Assembly: GCA_964248625.1 (NCBI GenBank)
Contig: CAXTZG010000052.1
Location: 1-26,917 of the forward strand
DNA: 26,917 nucleotides
DNA from: Lichenicola sp964248625
GTDB taxonomy: Bacteria; Pseudomonadota; Alphaproteobacteria; Acetobacterales; Acetobacteraceae
Direction: 5' to 3'
In this document: in pieces, positions 1 through 7,161 of the stretch
How positions within the stretch are numbered: position 1 is the stretch's first letter
Layout: each line of letters begins with the position of its first letter
Made by a program: the position numbers and the translations under genes
Notes under the pieces: generated by a model
What the model was told of the DNA's origin: nothing
What the model saw: the letters and a program-made list of their open reading frames with translations, nothing else
Database searches by the model: none

Positions 1-885
1 CTGGTGATAGGCGCAGCGCGGGGCGAAGCGGCAGCCGGGCGGCCGGGCGGCGGGGTCGGGCAGGGTGCCGGGGATGCCGCGCAGCGTCAGCTGGCCGAGA
101 CGCGGCACCGCGGTCAGCAGCGCCTGGCTGTAGGGGTGGCGGGGGGCGGCGAAGAAGCGCGCGGCCTCGCCCCATTCCACCGGACGTCCGGCATACAGCA
201 CCGTCAGCCGGTCGGCATGCGCTTCCACGATCGACAGATCGTGGGTGATGAACAGCACGCCGAGCCGGTGCGTGCGCTGCAGCCGCGCCAGCAAGGCGAG
301 GATCTGGCGGGCCACCAGCGGATCCAGCCCGGTGGTCGGCTCGTCGGCGATCAGCACGCGCGGATCGCAGGCCAGCGCCGCCGCGATCATCACCCGCTGC
401 CGCTGGCCGCCGGAGAACTGGTGCGGGTAGTCGTCGAGGCGCCGGGCCGGCTCGGGAATCCCGACCTCGCCGAGCAGCTCGATCGCCCGCGCCCGCGCCT
501 GCGCCCGGCTGCCGCCGCTATGCAGCCGGTGGCCTTCCGCCACCTGCGCGCCGATGGTGGCCGACGGGTTGAGCGCCGAGAGCGGGTTCTGGAACACCAT
601 GCCGATGCGGCCGCGCAGCCGGCGCATCGCGCGCTCGCTCTGCGCCAGCAGGTCGACGCCCTCGAACAGCGCGCGCCCTGCCGTCTGTCCGCCCGGCGGC
701 AGCAGCCGCATCGCGGCCAGCGCCGCGATGGTCTTGCCAGAGCCGCTTTCGCCGACAAGCGCGGTCATCTCGCCGGGACGGACGGCGAGGTCGAGCGCCT
801 CCAGCACCTGCACGCGCCCGCCGCCGCCGCCATGCGCCGGCAGCGACACGCCGAGCCGGTCGAGCTGCAGCACCGGCTCGCTCAT
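1..885 (-). CDS. Peptide/nickel-type ABC transporter ATP-binding protein (DppD/OppD-like), 3' end cut by window
   Basis: Cytoplasmic ATPase that would power the importer encoded just upstream. Reading the minus strand from ATG at 885 gives 295 residues running off the window edge. The Walker A motif GESGSGKT lies near residues 45-52, followed by a Q-loop (VFQNP), the signature FSGGQRQRV near residue 150, Walker B (VLIADEPTTGLDP) and the H-loop (FITHDLS). The last visible residues, PGCRFAPRC, match the cysteine-containing oligopeptide C-terminal extension seen in OppD/DppD, so only a short tail, or a fused DppF-like half, is missing. The start overlaps the permease stop as ATGA (885-882), implying translational coupling. 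Substrate is unknown: dipeptide, oligopeptide, nickel and glutathione importers look alike at this level. Confidence 0.93.
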   Translation of the reverse strand, partial: MSEPVLQLDRLGVSLPAHGGGGGRVQVLEALDLAVRPGEMTALVGESGSGKTIAALAAMRLLPPGGQTAGRALFEGVDLLAQSERAMRRLRGRIGMVFQNPLSALNPSATIGAQVAEGHRLHSGGSRAQARARAIELLGEVGIPEPARRLDDYPHQFSGGQRQRVMIAAALACDPRVLIADEPTTGLDPLVARQILALLARLQRTHRLGVLFITHDLSIVEAHADRLTVLYAGRPVEWGEAARFFAAPRHPYSQALLTAVPRLGQLTLRGIPGTLPDPAARPPGCRFAPRCAYHQ

Positions 886-1805
886 CGCGTGGTGCCCGCG
901 CGCGCCAGCAGCCCCTGGCCGATCAGCGAGGCTGAAAGCAAAGAGGCGAAGATCAGCAGGCCGGGCGGCAGGATCAGCCACCACGGATCGAGTGCCACCA
1001 GCTGCAGCGCGGTCTCCAGCAGCCCGCCCCAGCTGGTCTGCGGCGGCTGCAGGCCGAGGCCCAGAAACGACAGCGCCGACAGCACCAGGATCATGTCGCC
1101 GACCAGGAAGGTGAAGTTCACCACCAGCACCGGCGCCATCACCCGCAGCAGATGGGTGGTCGCGACATGCAGGAAGCCGCCGCCCATCTGCCGCGCCGCC
1201 TGCACGAACTCGCGGTCGCGCTGCGCCAGGGTCTCGTTGCGCACCAGCCGCGCCAGCGGCGGCCAGGAGATCAGCCCGAGCAGCAGGATCAGCGACGGGG
1301 TGGAGAGCTTCAGGATGGCGGCGAAGAAGATCAGCACCACCAGCCCCGGCAGCGCCAGCACCGCGTCCAGCAGCCGCATCAGCAGGCTGTCGAGCCAGCG
1401 CGGCCCGAGCCCTGCGGCCAGCCCGTAGCACAGGCCGGCGAGGAAGGTGGTGCAGGCGGCCGGGATCGCCACCAGCAGCGTGGCCTGCCCCGCACTCAGC
1501 AGCCGGGCCAGGTTGTCGCGGCCGATCTCGTCGGTGCCGAACGGGAACGCCGCGACCGGACGCGACAGGGCGCTGGCCGGATGCAGCGCATACGGGCTGG
1601 CGCCGTAGCCCAGCGGCAGCGCGAAGCAGAACAGCACGATCAGCAGCGCCAGCACCGTGCCGGCGGCCAGTGCGGTGCTGCCCCGGAACGCTCCCAGGCT
1701 GATCCAGCCGACCAGGGCGGCCGGACTGCGGCCGCTGAGCGGGCGGTCCGGCGGCGGGCCGCCGTCGGCGAGCGCTGCCGGCATCGCCGGGACCTGCTCA
1801 GGCAT
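882..1805 (-). CDS. Peptide/nickel-type ABC transporter permease (DppC-like)
   Basis: Inner-membrane channel subunit of 307 residues. The first ~40 residues are a cytoplasmic Pro/Gly-rich tail, followed by a first membrane helix (about 45-70) and the periplasmic segment with FGTDEIGRDNLARLLSAG, a hallmark of DppC/OppC proteins. The EAA coupling loop (EFVQAARQMGGG ... LRVMAPVLVV) and the LSFLGLGLQPPQTSWGGLL stretch near the C-terminus are also typical. Length is normal for the family. The ATG at 1805 overlaps the end of the upstream permease gene by 8 nt, and its own stop overlaps the ATPase start. It most likely pairs with the DppB-like subunit to form the translocation pore. Confidence 0.93.
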   Translation of the reverse strand: MPEQVPAMPAALADGGPPPDRPLSGRSPAALVGWISLGAFRGSTALAAGTVLALLIVLFCFALPLGYGASPYALHPASALSRPVAAFPFGTDEIGRDNLARLLSAGQATLLVAIPAACTTFLAGLCYGLAAGLGPRWLDSLLMRLLDAVLALPGLVVLIFFAAILKLSTPSLILLLGLISWPPLARLVRNETLAQRDREFVQAARQMGGGFLHVATTHLLRVMAPVLVVNFTFLVGDMILVLSALSFLGLGLQPPQTSWGGLLETALQLVALDPWWLILPPGLLIFASLLSASLIGQGLLARAGTTR

Positions 1806-2751
1806 AGCCCGTGCGCGGATCGAGCAGCCCGTTGACGAGATCGGCGGCCAGGTTGCCGAGCACGGTCAGCACGCCGATCACCAGCACGATGCCGATCAGC
1901 ACCGGATAGTCCTGGCTGACCGCCGACTGCCAGAGCAGCCATCCCAGGCCGGGATAGGAGAACACCGTCTCGGTGACGATGCCGCCGGCGAAGATGGTCG
2001 GCAGCGACAGGCCGAGGATGGTCACCAGCGGCCGCAGCGCGTTGCGCAGCACGTGCCGGACCAGGATGCGCGCGGGCGAGGCGCCGCGGGCGGCGGCAGA
2101 GCGCACATAGTCGCGGCCGAGCTCCTCATGCACCGACTGGGCGAAATAGCGTGACAGGGTCGGGATGGTCAGCAGGGTGATGGTGGCGGCCGGCAGGGCC
2201 AGGTGAGCCAGCGTCGAGCCTGCGGTCTGGTGCGCCAGCCTGAGATCCTCGACGCCGCCGGCCGGGAACCATTCGAGCTGCATCGCGAACCACAGGATCA
2301 GCAGCGTGCCGATGAAGAAGGAGGGCAGCGCATACAGCGCCAGTTCCAGCGCGCCGATCGCCCGGCCGATGCGTCCGGCATACCAGACCCCGTGCGCCAG
2401 CCCCAGCGCCGAGGCGATCAGCAGGCTGGCGGCCAGGGCGGTGAGCTGCAGCAGGATGGTGTTGGCCTCGTAGGAAACCAGCATTCCCGCCACCGGGCGG
2501 TTCACCAGGTAGGAGCTGCCGAGATCGAGATGCAGCAGGTTCCACAGCCAGCGCAGATACTGGCGCCAGATCGGCAGGTCGAGGCCGAAGCCATGGTTGA
2601 TCGCGGCGATCGCCTCGGGCCTGGCGCCCGGTCCCAGGATCGAGAAGGCCGGGCCGCCCGGGGTCAAGTGGACCAGCACGAAGGCGAAGCTGATCAGCAG
2701 CAGCAGCGACAGCGCCGCACTGCCGGCGCGCCGCCTAAGCGTGCGGAGCAT
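1798..2751 (-). CDS. Peptide/nickel-type ABC transporter permease (DppB-like)
   Basis: Inner-membrane channel subunit of 317 residues. It opens with a short Arg-rich N-terminus and a membrane helix (about 12-30) followed by the DppB-type HLTPGGPAFSILGPGA segment. Five further helices follow. The EAA loop reads YVRSAAARGASPARILVRHVL, and the C-terminal ETVFSYPGLGWLLWQSAVSQDYPV is diagnostic of the DppB/OppB half of these importers. The ATG at 2751 lies inside the end of the binding-protein gene (17-nt overlap), so expression is likely coupled. With the DppC-like, ATPase and binding-protein genes it forms a complete importer; substrate not determinable from sequence. Confidence 0.93.
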   Translation of the reverse strand: MLRTLRRRAGSAALSLLLLISFAFVLVHLTPGGPAFSILGPGARPEAIAAINHGFGLDLPIWRQYLRWLWNLLHLDLGSSYLVNRPVAGMLVSYEANTILLQLTALAASLLIASALGLAHGVWYAGRIGRAIGALELALYALPSFFIGTLLILWFAMQLEWFPAGGVEDLRLAHQTAGSTLAHLALPAATITLLTIPTLSRYFAQSVHEELGRDYVRSAAARGASPARILVRHVLRNALRPLVTILGLSLPTIFAGGIVTETVFSYPGLGWLLWQSAVSQDYPVLIGIVLVIGVLTVLGNLAADLVNGLLDPRTGYA

Positions 2752-4435
2752 GCGCCGCCTCCGCGACGTCGGCAGGGCAGGCGAGCGGCCCCGACAGCGT
2801 CAGCAGCTCCGGCGACCACATGCTGTTCGGGCTCAGGAAGTCGGTGACGCCGCCAAGGCCCGGCCGCACCAGCAGCGCCGGCGTGGCGCCCGGCAGATAC
2901 AGATGCGGCGCCTGCTCGGCCGCATAATCCTGCACCGCATGCAGCGCGTCGTCGCCGTCGCCGAACATCACGTCGCGATTGAGCGCGTCCATGTGAGCGT
3001 CGCGGTAGTGGCCGTAATTCTCCGAGCCGTCGGAGGCGAAGAAGTCGTGCACGTCGGGAAAGGCCGGGATCGACCAGCTCAGGGTCACCAGGTCCCAGGG
3101 CTGCCCGTTGCCGTCCAGGGTCGCCAGCAGCTGGTTGAAGCCGATCATGTGCAGCGAGACATCCATCCCCAGCGCCCGCAGGTTGCGCTGGATCACCTGC
3201 GCCTGGATGGTGCCGCTGACCCCTTCCGAGGAGGTCTCGATCTCGAAGGCGAGGCGCTGGCCGTTCCTGGCCAGGATGCCGTCCGGCCCCGGCCGCCAGC
3301 CATCCGCGGCGAGCAGCGCCCTGGCAGCGACTGGATCATAGGACAGGTCGGGATAGCCGGCGCGGGCAGCCTCGGACTGCATGGCGCTCATCGAGCCGGG
3401 AACCGGGCCGTGATCGATCGCGCCGTGACCGGAATAGACCAGATCGATGATTTCCTGCTGGTCGATGCCGCGAATGATCGCCCGGCGCACCGACAGGTCA
3501 GCCAGGAACGGCGCCCGGGCGGAGCGCATGTTGAAGTAGCCGTCGCCGTAGGTGAAGTTCGGCGTCGGCCTGACGATGTCGAAGCCGGGCAGCCGGGCCG
3601 CGAACTTCGACAGCAGATACGGGATCGCCGCCATGTCGAGGGCGCCGGAGCGCAGCTCCTCGAGCGCCTCGTTGCCGTTCGGGAACGCCACCACCAGACG
3701 CCTGATCTGGGGATGGTGGCCGCCATAGAGCGGGTTCGGCTCGAACACCAGGTGCCGGCCGATGGCGAACTCCTTGAGCAGGAACGCGCTGTCCGACACC
3801 TTGAACAAGGCCGGATCGTTCTGCCGGCGCCTGATGTCGACCAGCGACAGGCCGGCATAGACGTGCTTGGGCAGCGGAAAGAAGACGTTGCTGAGGCCGA
3901 GCGAGATGAACCAGGCAGGGTTCACCTTGCGCACCATGCGCAGCTCGACCTGATGCGGCGACAGCGCGCGCGCGCTCCGGATCAGCGTCGGCATGCCGCC
4001 GGTGCCGTAATACACGTAGGCGGGACCGAGCTTGCGGACGAGGTCGATGGTGAACAGCAGGTCGTCGGCGGTGACCGGCACCCCGTCCGACCAGAGCCAG
4101 TCATGCAGGGTGACGATGAAGGTCAGCCCGCCATCCGGGGTGTCCACCGACTGCGCCAGCCCGCGGCTCGGGTCGGGCTTCTCGTTGCGATCGGTCCAGA
4201 CCAGCGGCCGGTAGATCTGCTCGAACATCTGGTGGGCGTAGACCGCGGTGCTGAGCAGCGGGCTCAGCGACGTGACCGGCGCCGGCGGCCCGTTGCCGAC
4301 GCCGGTCGGCACGATGACCGTGCCGCAGGTGGCCGGGCCGCTCGCGGCCCGGCTTGCCGCCGGAACGCCGGCAAACACCGCGCAGGCCGTCACGCATGCG
4401 ACGATGGGGCTCAAAAATGAGAAGCGGGTGCGCAC
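2735..4435 (-). CDS. ABC transporter substrate-binding protein, family 5 (DppA/OppA-like)
   Basis: Periplasmic solute receptor of 566 residues, read from GTG at 4435. The N-terminus MRTRFSFLSPIVACVTACAV behaves like a Sec signal peptide, with a likely cut after an ASRA-type site near residue 30. The mature part has the SBP_bac_5 layout: an early LSPLLSTAVYAHQMFEQIYRP region, the DWLWSDGVPVTADDLLFT block typical of the family, and long segments closing the two lobes. It lies 18 nt downstream of the uracil-DNA glycosylase gene with no evident promoter or terminator between, so it probably belongs to the same transcript. Ligand could be a peptide, nickel chelate or other oligomer; nothing visible fixes it. 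Confidence 0.92.
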   Translation of the reverse strand: MRTRFSFLSPIVACVTACAVFAGVPAASRAASGPATCGTVIVPTGVGNGPPAPVTSLSPLLSTAVYAHQMFEQIYRPLVWTDRNEKPDPSRGLAQSVDTPDGGLTFIVTLHDWLWSDGVPVTADDLLFTIDLVRKLGPAYVYYGTGGMPTLIRSARALSPHQVELRMVRKVNPAWFISLGLSNVFFPLPKHVYAGLSLVDIRRRQNDPALFKVSDSAFLLKEFAIGRHLVFEPNPLYGGHHPQIRRLVVAFPNGNEALEELRSGALDMAAIPYLLSKFAARLPGFDIVRPTPNFTYGDGYFNMRSARAPFLADLSVRRAIIRGIDQQEIIDLVYSGHGAIDHGPVPGSMSAMQSEAARAGYPDLSYDPVAARALLAADGWRPGPDGILARNGQRLAFEIETSSEGVSGTIQAQVIQRNLRALGMDVSLHMIGFNQLLATLDGNGQPWDLVTLSWSIPAFPDVHDFFASDGSENYGHYRDAHMDALNRDVMFGDGDDALHAVQDYAAEQAPHLYLPGATPALLVRPGLGGVTDFLSPNSMWSPELLTLSGPLACPADVAEAAHAPHA

Positions 4436-4453
4436 CTGATCGAGGTGCCAGAG

Positions 4454-5053
4454 CTACGTGCTCATGTCCAGAGCGCATGCCACCTCTGCCTTCAGAGCAG
4501 GGAGCACCGTCTCGGTGAACCAGGGGTTCCTGCGTTCCCAAACGGCGGTGCGCCAGGAGGGATGCGGCAGCGGGAACCGGTCCGGCAGATACCGGCGGAA
4601 GTGCCGCACCCGTTCGGTCATCAGGCCCGGGCCCAGCACGTGCGCCTGCGCGTAGGTGCCGATCAGCAGCGTCAGCCGGATGGCAGGCATCTGCGCCAGC
4701 ACCCGGTCGCGCCACAGCGGCGCGCATTCCGGCCGCGGCGGCCGGTCGCCGCCCTGGGGCAGCCGCCCCGGATAGCAGAGCCCCATCGGCAGGATCGCCA
4801 CCCGGCTCGCATCGTAGAACACGGTTTTGTCGAGCCCGAGCCAGTCGCGCAGCCGGTCGCCCGACGCGTCCCAGAAGGAAAGGCCCTTCTCGTGCACCAC
4901 CGAGCCGGGGGCCTGGCTCGCGATCAGCACGCGCGCGGTGCGCGACACGTGCAGGATCGGCCTCGGGCCCAGCGGCAGGCTCGGCGCGCAGACCCGGCAA
5001 CCGCGCACCTCGGCCAGCAGCCGGTCCAGCGCCTCGTCCGGCGTGCCGCTCAT
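4454..5053 (-). CDS. Uracil-DNA glycosylase superfamily protein with a 4Fe-4S cysteine pattern
   Basis: Predicted base-excision repair protein of 199 residues that would remove uracil, or a related base, from DNA. The chosen ATG at 5053 overlaps the sirtuin stop (ATGA, 5053-5050); the longer open frame upstream is only a shadow of the sirtuin gene. Cysteines C19, C22, C93 and C110 give a C-x2-C-x70-C-x16-C spacing, matching the iron-sulfur cluster pattern of family 4 UDGs. The motif after the first strand (SQAPGSVVHEKGLSFWDASG) differs from the classic GEAPG form, and the C-terminal motif is HPSW (H164). It belongs to the broad COG1573-like group; actual substrate range is uncertain. Confidence 0.85.
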   Translation of the reverse strand: MSGTPDEALDRLLAEVRGCRVCAPSLPLGPRPILHVSRTARVLIASQAPGSVVHEKGLSFWDASGDRLRDWLGLDKTVFYDASRVAILPMGLCYPGRLPQGGDRPPRPECAPLWRDRVLAQMPAIRLTLLIGTYAQAHVLGPGLMTERVRHFRRYLPDRFPLPHPSWRTAVWERRNPWFTETVLPALKAEVACALDMST

Positions 5054-5757
5054 CGCGCCAGCACGTCGTCCACGAAGGCGGGCACCAGCGCGGTCGCCGG
5101 GCCGGTCAGGCTGTCGTCGAACTGCGACCAGCCGTCCGACGGCTCCAGGTTGAGCTCCACGGTGCGGGCATGTCCGCTGGCGAGCTGCACGAAGCCCGCC
5201 GCCGGATAGACGGTGCCCGAGGTGCCGATCGCGACGAACAGGTCGCATCGCATCAGCGCCCGGCTGATCGCCTGCATGTGCATCGGCTCCTCGCCGAACC
5301 ACACCACGTCCGGCCGCAGGGCCGTCGCGGCGCAGGCGGGGCAGGGCGTGCCGGTGCCGGCGGGCGCGTCCCAGTCCGGCGTGGCGCCGCACGCGTCGCA
5401 GCGCAGGCGGCGCAGCTCGCCATGCATGTGCAGCAGGCGGCGCGAGCCGGCGCGCTCGTGCAGGTCGTCGACGTTCTGGGTGACGACCAGCAGCTCCCGC
5501 TCCGGGGACTGGCCGAGCTCGTGCTCCAGCCGTGCCAGCGCCCGGTGCGCCGCGTTGGGCGCCACGCCGGTCAGCTGTGCGCGGCGGCCGTTATAGAAGT
5601 CGTGCACCCGCTGCGGATCGCGGGCGAAGGCCTCCGGAGTACAGACATCCTCGATCCGCACCGTCGCCCAAAGGCCGCCCGCGTCGCGAAAGGTGTGCAG
5701 CCCGGACTCCCGGCTGATGCCGGCGCCGGTGAGGATGACGATGCGGCGCGGAGCCAT
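5050..5757 (-). CDS. cobB: NAD-dependent protein deacylase (sirtuin, CobB class III type)
   Basis: Cytoplasmic NAD+-dependent enzyme of 235 residues that removes acyl groups from protein lysines. Visible motifs in order: the NAD-binding GAGIS (11-15), FRDAGGLW, the Y55-x-x-R58 pair that marks class III sirtuins (SIRT5/CobB) able to take succinyl or malonyl lysine, TQNVDDLH (93-100), catalytic H112 in HGE, a zinc site C120-x2-C123 ... C139-x2-C142, and VVWFGE. Length fits the short bacterial form without an N-terminal extension. Its stop overlaps the glycosylase start, so the two are translationally coupled, and it lies 16 nt below the PCuAC-like gene. Function is confident; the cellular targets cannot be inferred. 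Confidence 0.94.
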   Translation of the reverse strand: MAPRRIVILTGAGISRESGLHTFRDAGGLWATVRIEDVCTPEAFARDPQRVHDFYNGRRAQLTGVAPNAAHRALARLEHELGQSPERELLVVTQNVDDLHERAGSRRLLHMHGELRRLRCDACGATPDWDAPAGTGTPCPACAATALRPDVVWFGEEPMHMQAISRALMRCDLFVAIGTSGTVYPAAGFVQLASGHARTVELNLEPSDGWSQFDDSLTGPATALVPAFVDDVLAR

Positions 5758-5773
5758 GGCGGAAGGGCGTCCG

Positions 5774-6325
5774 CTACGGCTCGTCGGTCGGCGTCGGCTG
5801 CTCGCCGATCGTGAAGATCACGATCCGCTGGCCGGCATGGGCGAAATAGACCGAGCAGGGGATCAGCGCGCCGTCGGTAAGGGGCTGCCTCGCCTGGCTG
5901 AGATCGAACTCGGCGGTGAGCGGCTGGATCTTGTCATGCAGCGCCGGCGGCAGGTCGAGACCGTTCTGCGGGGTATGGTCGCCGTTCGGGTCATGACGGC
6001 GGGCGATGGCCGCCCGCTGCTGGTCGGTGGTGGGGGCCTGCACGTCCTCGTGCAGCGTGCCGTTGCGCAACGCCACCTGACCCGCGGTCGGGCACGCGAC
6101 CCGGATCAGCCGGTCGGCCATCTCGCCGTGGTTGGCGATGATGGTGCTGAGCCGCGCGCTGGAATGCGCCGGATCGGCCTGCGCCCAGGACGGGCCGATC
6201 TGCACCACGCCGGCCACCTGGCCCGCGGCGCCGGCCGGCGTGCCCGGCGCGGTGGACAGCAGCAGCAGCGTCGCAGCCGCGCCGCGCAGGATGGCCGGTC
6301 GGACAGGCACGCTAGACGAGTTCAT
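5774..6325 (-). CDS. Secreted PCuAC-like (copper chaperone fold) protein lacking canonical copper ligands
   Basis: A 183-residue exported protein. ATG at 6325 is chosen because it yields a clean signal peptide (helix about residues 9-24, Ala-rich cleavage near 30-35); the longer frame upstream is only a shadow of thpR. The body follows the PCuAC/DUF461 pattern: a strand with IIANHGEMADRLIRVACPTAG, then GLDLPPALHDKIQPL, and a C-terminal strand pair ending FAHAGQRIVIFTIGE. Known PCuAC proteins carry Cu(I) through an H-x-M ... M ... H-x-M set. Here the expected sites read ALRNGTLHEDV and LTAEFDLSQARQPL, with no H-x-M. The fold assignment is good, copper delivery doubtful. The start overlaps the end of thpR by 14 nt. 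Confidence 0.75.
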   Translation of the reverse strand: MNSSSVPVRPAILRGAAATLLLLSTAPGTPAGAAGQVAGVVQIGPSWAQADPAHSSARLSTIIANHGEMADRLIRVACPTAGQVALRNGTLHEDVQAPTTDQQRAAIARRHDPNGDHTPQNGLDLPPALHDKIQPLTAEFDLSQARQPLTDGALIPCSVYFAHAGQRIVIFTIGEQPTPTDEP

Positions 6326-6845
6326 AATCGACCTCCGCGGTGTAGACCGGCTGATCCGGACCGGGCTGCGAGCTGAACAGCGTGAAGCTGTCCATGACGA
6401 CGGGCTGCGTGCGGAGCAGGTTGTGCCGCTGCACCCAGCCGGCAAGAACCGGTTCCGCCACGCCGTCGACGCGCGCCAGCGACACGTGCGGCTGAAACCG
6501 CCGTCGCTCCGACGGCAGGCCCGCCCGCTGCAGGGCCGTCTCGATCTTGCCCTGCAGATGATCGAGGTGCTCGTTCCGCTCGATCCCCGCCCAGACGGTG
6601 CTGATCCGGCCGTTGCGCTCGAAGACGCCGACGCCGCTCAGCACGAGCTCGAACCGGCGGCCGCGCAGCGACTGCAGCGCGAGATCGATCTCGTCGGCGA
6701 CGTGCGACGGGGTCTCGCCGATGAAGCGCAGCGTCAGGTGCAGGGTTTCCGGCGCCATCCACCGAGCGCCGACGAGCCCGCCGCACAGGCCGGTCAGGGT
6801 TTCGCGTAGGCTCCATGGCAGGTCCAGCGCCACGAACAGCCGCAT
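6312..6845 (-). CDS. thpR: RNA 2',3'-cyclic phosphodiesterase (2H family, ThpR / LigT-like)
   Basis: Cytoplasmic 2H phosphoesterase of 177 residues that opens 2',3'-cyclic phosphates on RNA ends (historically called 2'-5' RNA ligase). The N-terminus MRLFVALDLP is the standard opening of the family and fixes the ATG at 6845. The two catalytic tetrapeptides are present: H36-L-T38-L and H120-V-S122-L, flanked by the usual WMAPETLHLTLRFIGE and RFQPHVSLAR contexts. Length is normal. The start overlaps the stop of a tiny upstream reading frame (TGATG), and the 3' end overlaps the PCuAC-like gene, so it sits within a polycistronic run. Confidence 0.93.
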   Translation of the reverse strand: MRLFVALDLPWSLRETLTGLCGGLVGARWMAPETLHLTLRFIGETPSHVADEIDLALQSLRGRRFELVLSGVGVFERNGRISTVWAGIERNEHLDHLQGKIETALQRAGLPSERRRFQPHVSLARVDGVAEPVLAGWVQRHNLLRTQPVVMDSFTLFSSQPGPDQPVYTAEVDYELV

Positions 6846-6964
6846 CAGTAGGCCCGGCGGCGCCGCGAGAACAGCAGCACCACCGCAGCCAGCACCGCCA
6901 GCATCACCGTCGTGCGGGTCGAGGAAGGGACCTGGCTGGCAGCAGCGGAGCGGGTCACGGTCAT
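6845..6964 (-). CDS. Candidate small single-pass membrane peptide (39 aa) coupled to thpR
   Basis: A 39-codon frame read on the minus strand from ATG at 6964. It encodes a polar Ser/Thr-rich head (about residues 1-18), one hydrophobic helix (about 19-33, VMLAVLAAVVLLF) and a positively charged tail SRRRRAY. Its TGA shares the A with the thpR ATG (TGATG). The tail-anchored layout with an Arg cluster resembles C-terminal membrane anchors, but there is no known family I can name. No strong Shine-Dalgarno is visible upstream. Support rests on the coupling geometry and the clean membrane segment; it could still be chance in GC-rich DNA. Confidence 0.4.
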   Translation of the reverse strand: MTVTRSAAASQVPSSTRTTVMLAVLAAVVLLFSRRRRAY

Positions 6965-7086
6965 GCCTCGGCTGCTGCCTCTCGGTGCGTCGCGCCGGTC
7001 GCGCGCCTCGGCATGCGAGCGTGCCCGCGCCGGTGGGTCCGGTCAACGTCCACGGGTCCCGCCGGCGCCACGGGCCGCTGTTATCC

Positions 7087-7115
7087 TTGACCTTGCTGGC
7101 GGAACATCCAATGTA
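7087..7115 (+). promoter_or_regulatory. Candidate promoter for the Bax-inhibitor-1 family gene
   Basis: TTGACC at 7087-7092 followed after 17 nt by AATGTA (7110-7115), about 50 nt upstream of the ATG at 7162. The -35 is good, the -10 weak. It lies in the divergent gap 6965-7161, which otherwise shows no gene. Confidence 0.3.
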
Positions 7116-7161
7116 TCCACAGACGGCCGGGACGACCCGGCTGCACAGGAATCGAAAGAAA

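Noticed and set aside
4..1428. Long plus-strand open frame opposite the ABC genes
   Set aside because: Its product is Arg/Gln/Gly/Ala-rich without any domain, and the minus strand encodes clear ABC ATPase and permease motifs; it is a GC-driven shadow frame.
2597..4420. 607-codon plus-strand open frame opposite the binding-protein gene
   Set aside because: Length is impressive but the sequence is low-complexity His/Arg/Gln-rich, while the minus strand encodes a full family 5 binding protein with signal peptide.
7113..7121. GTATCCACA, one mismatch from a DnaA box
   Set aside because: A single site about 19 kb from dnaA with no cluster of boxes or AT-rich unwinding region; likely chance, although close to a promoter.
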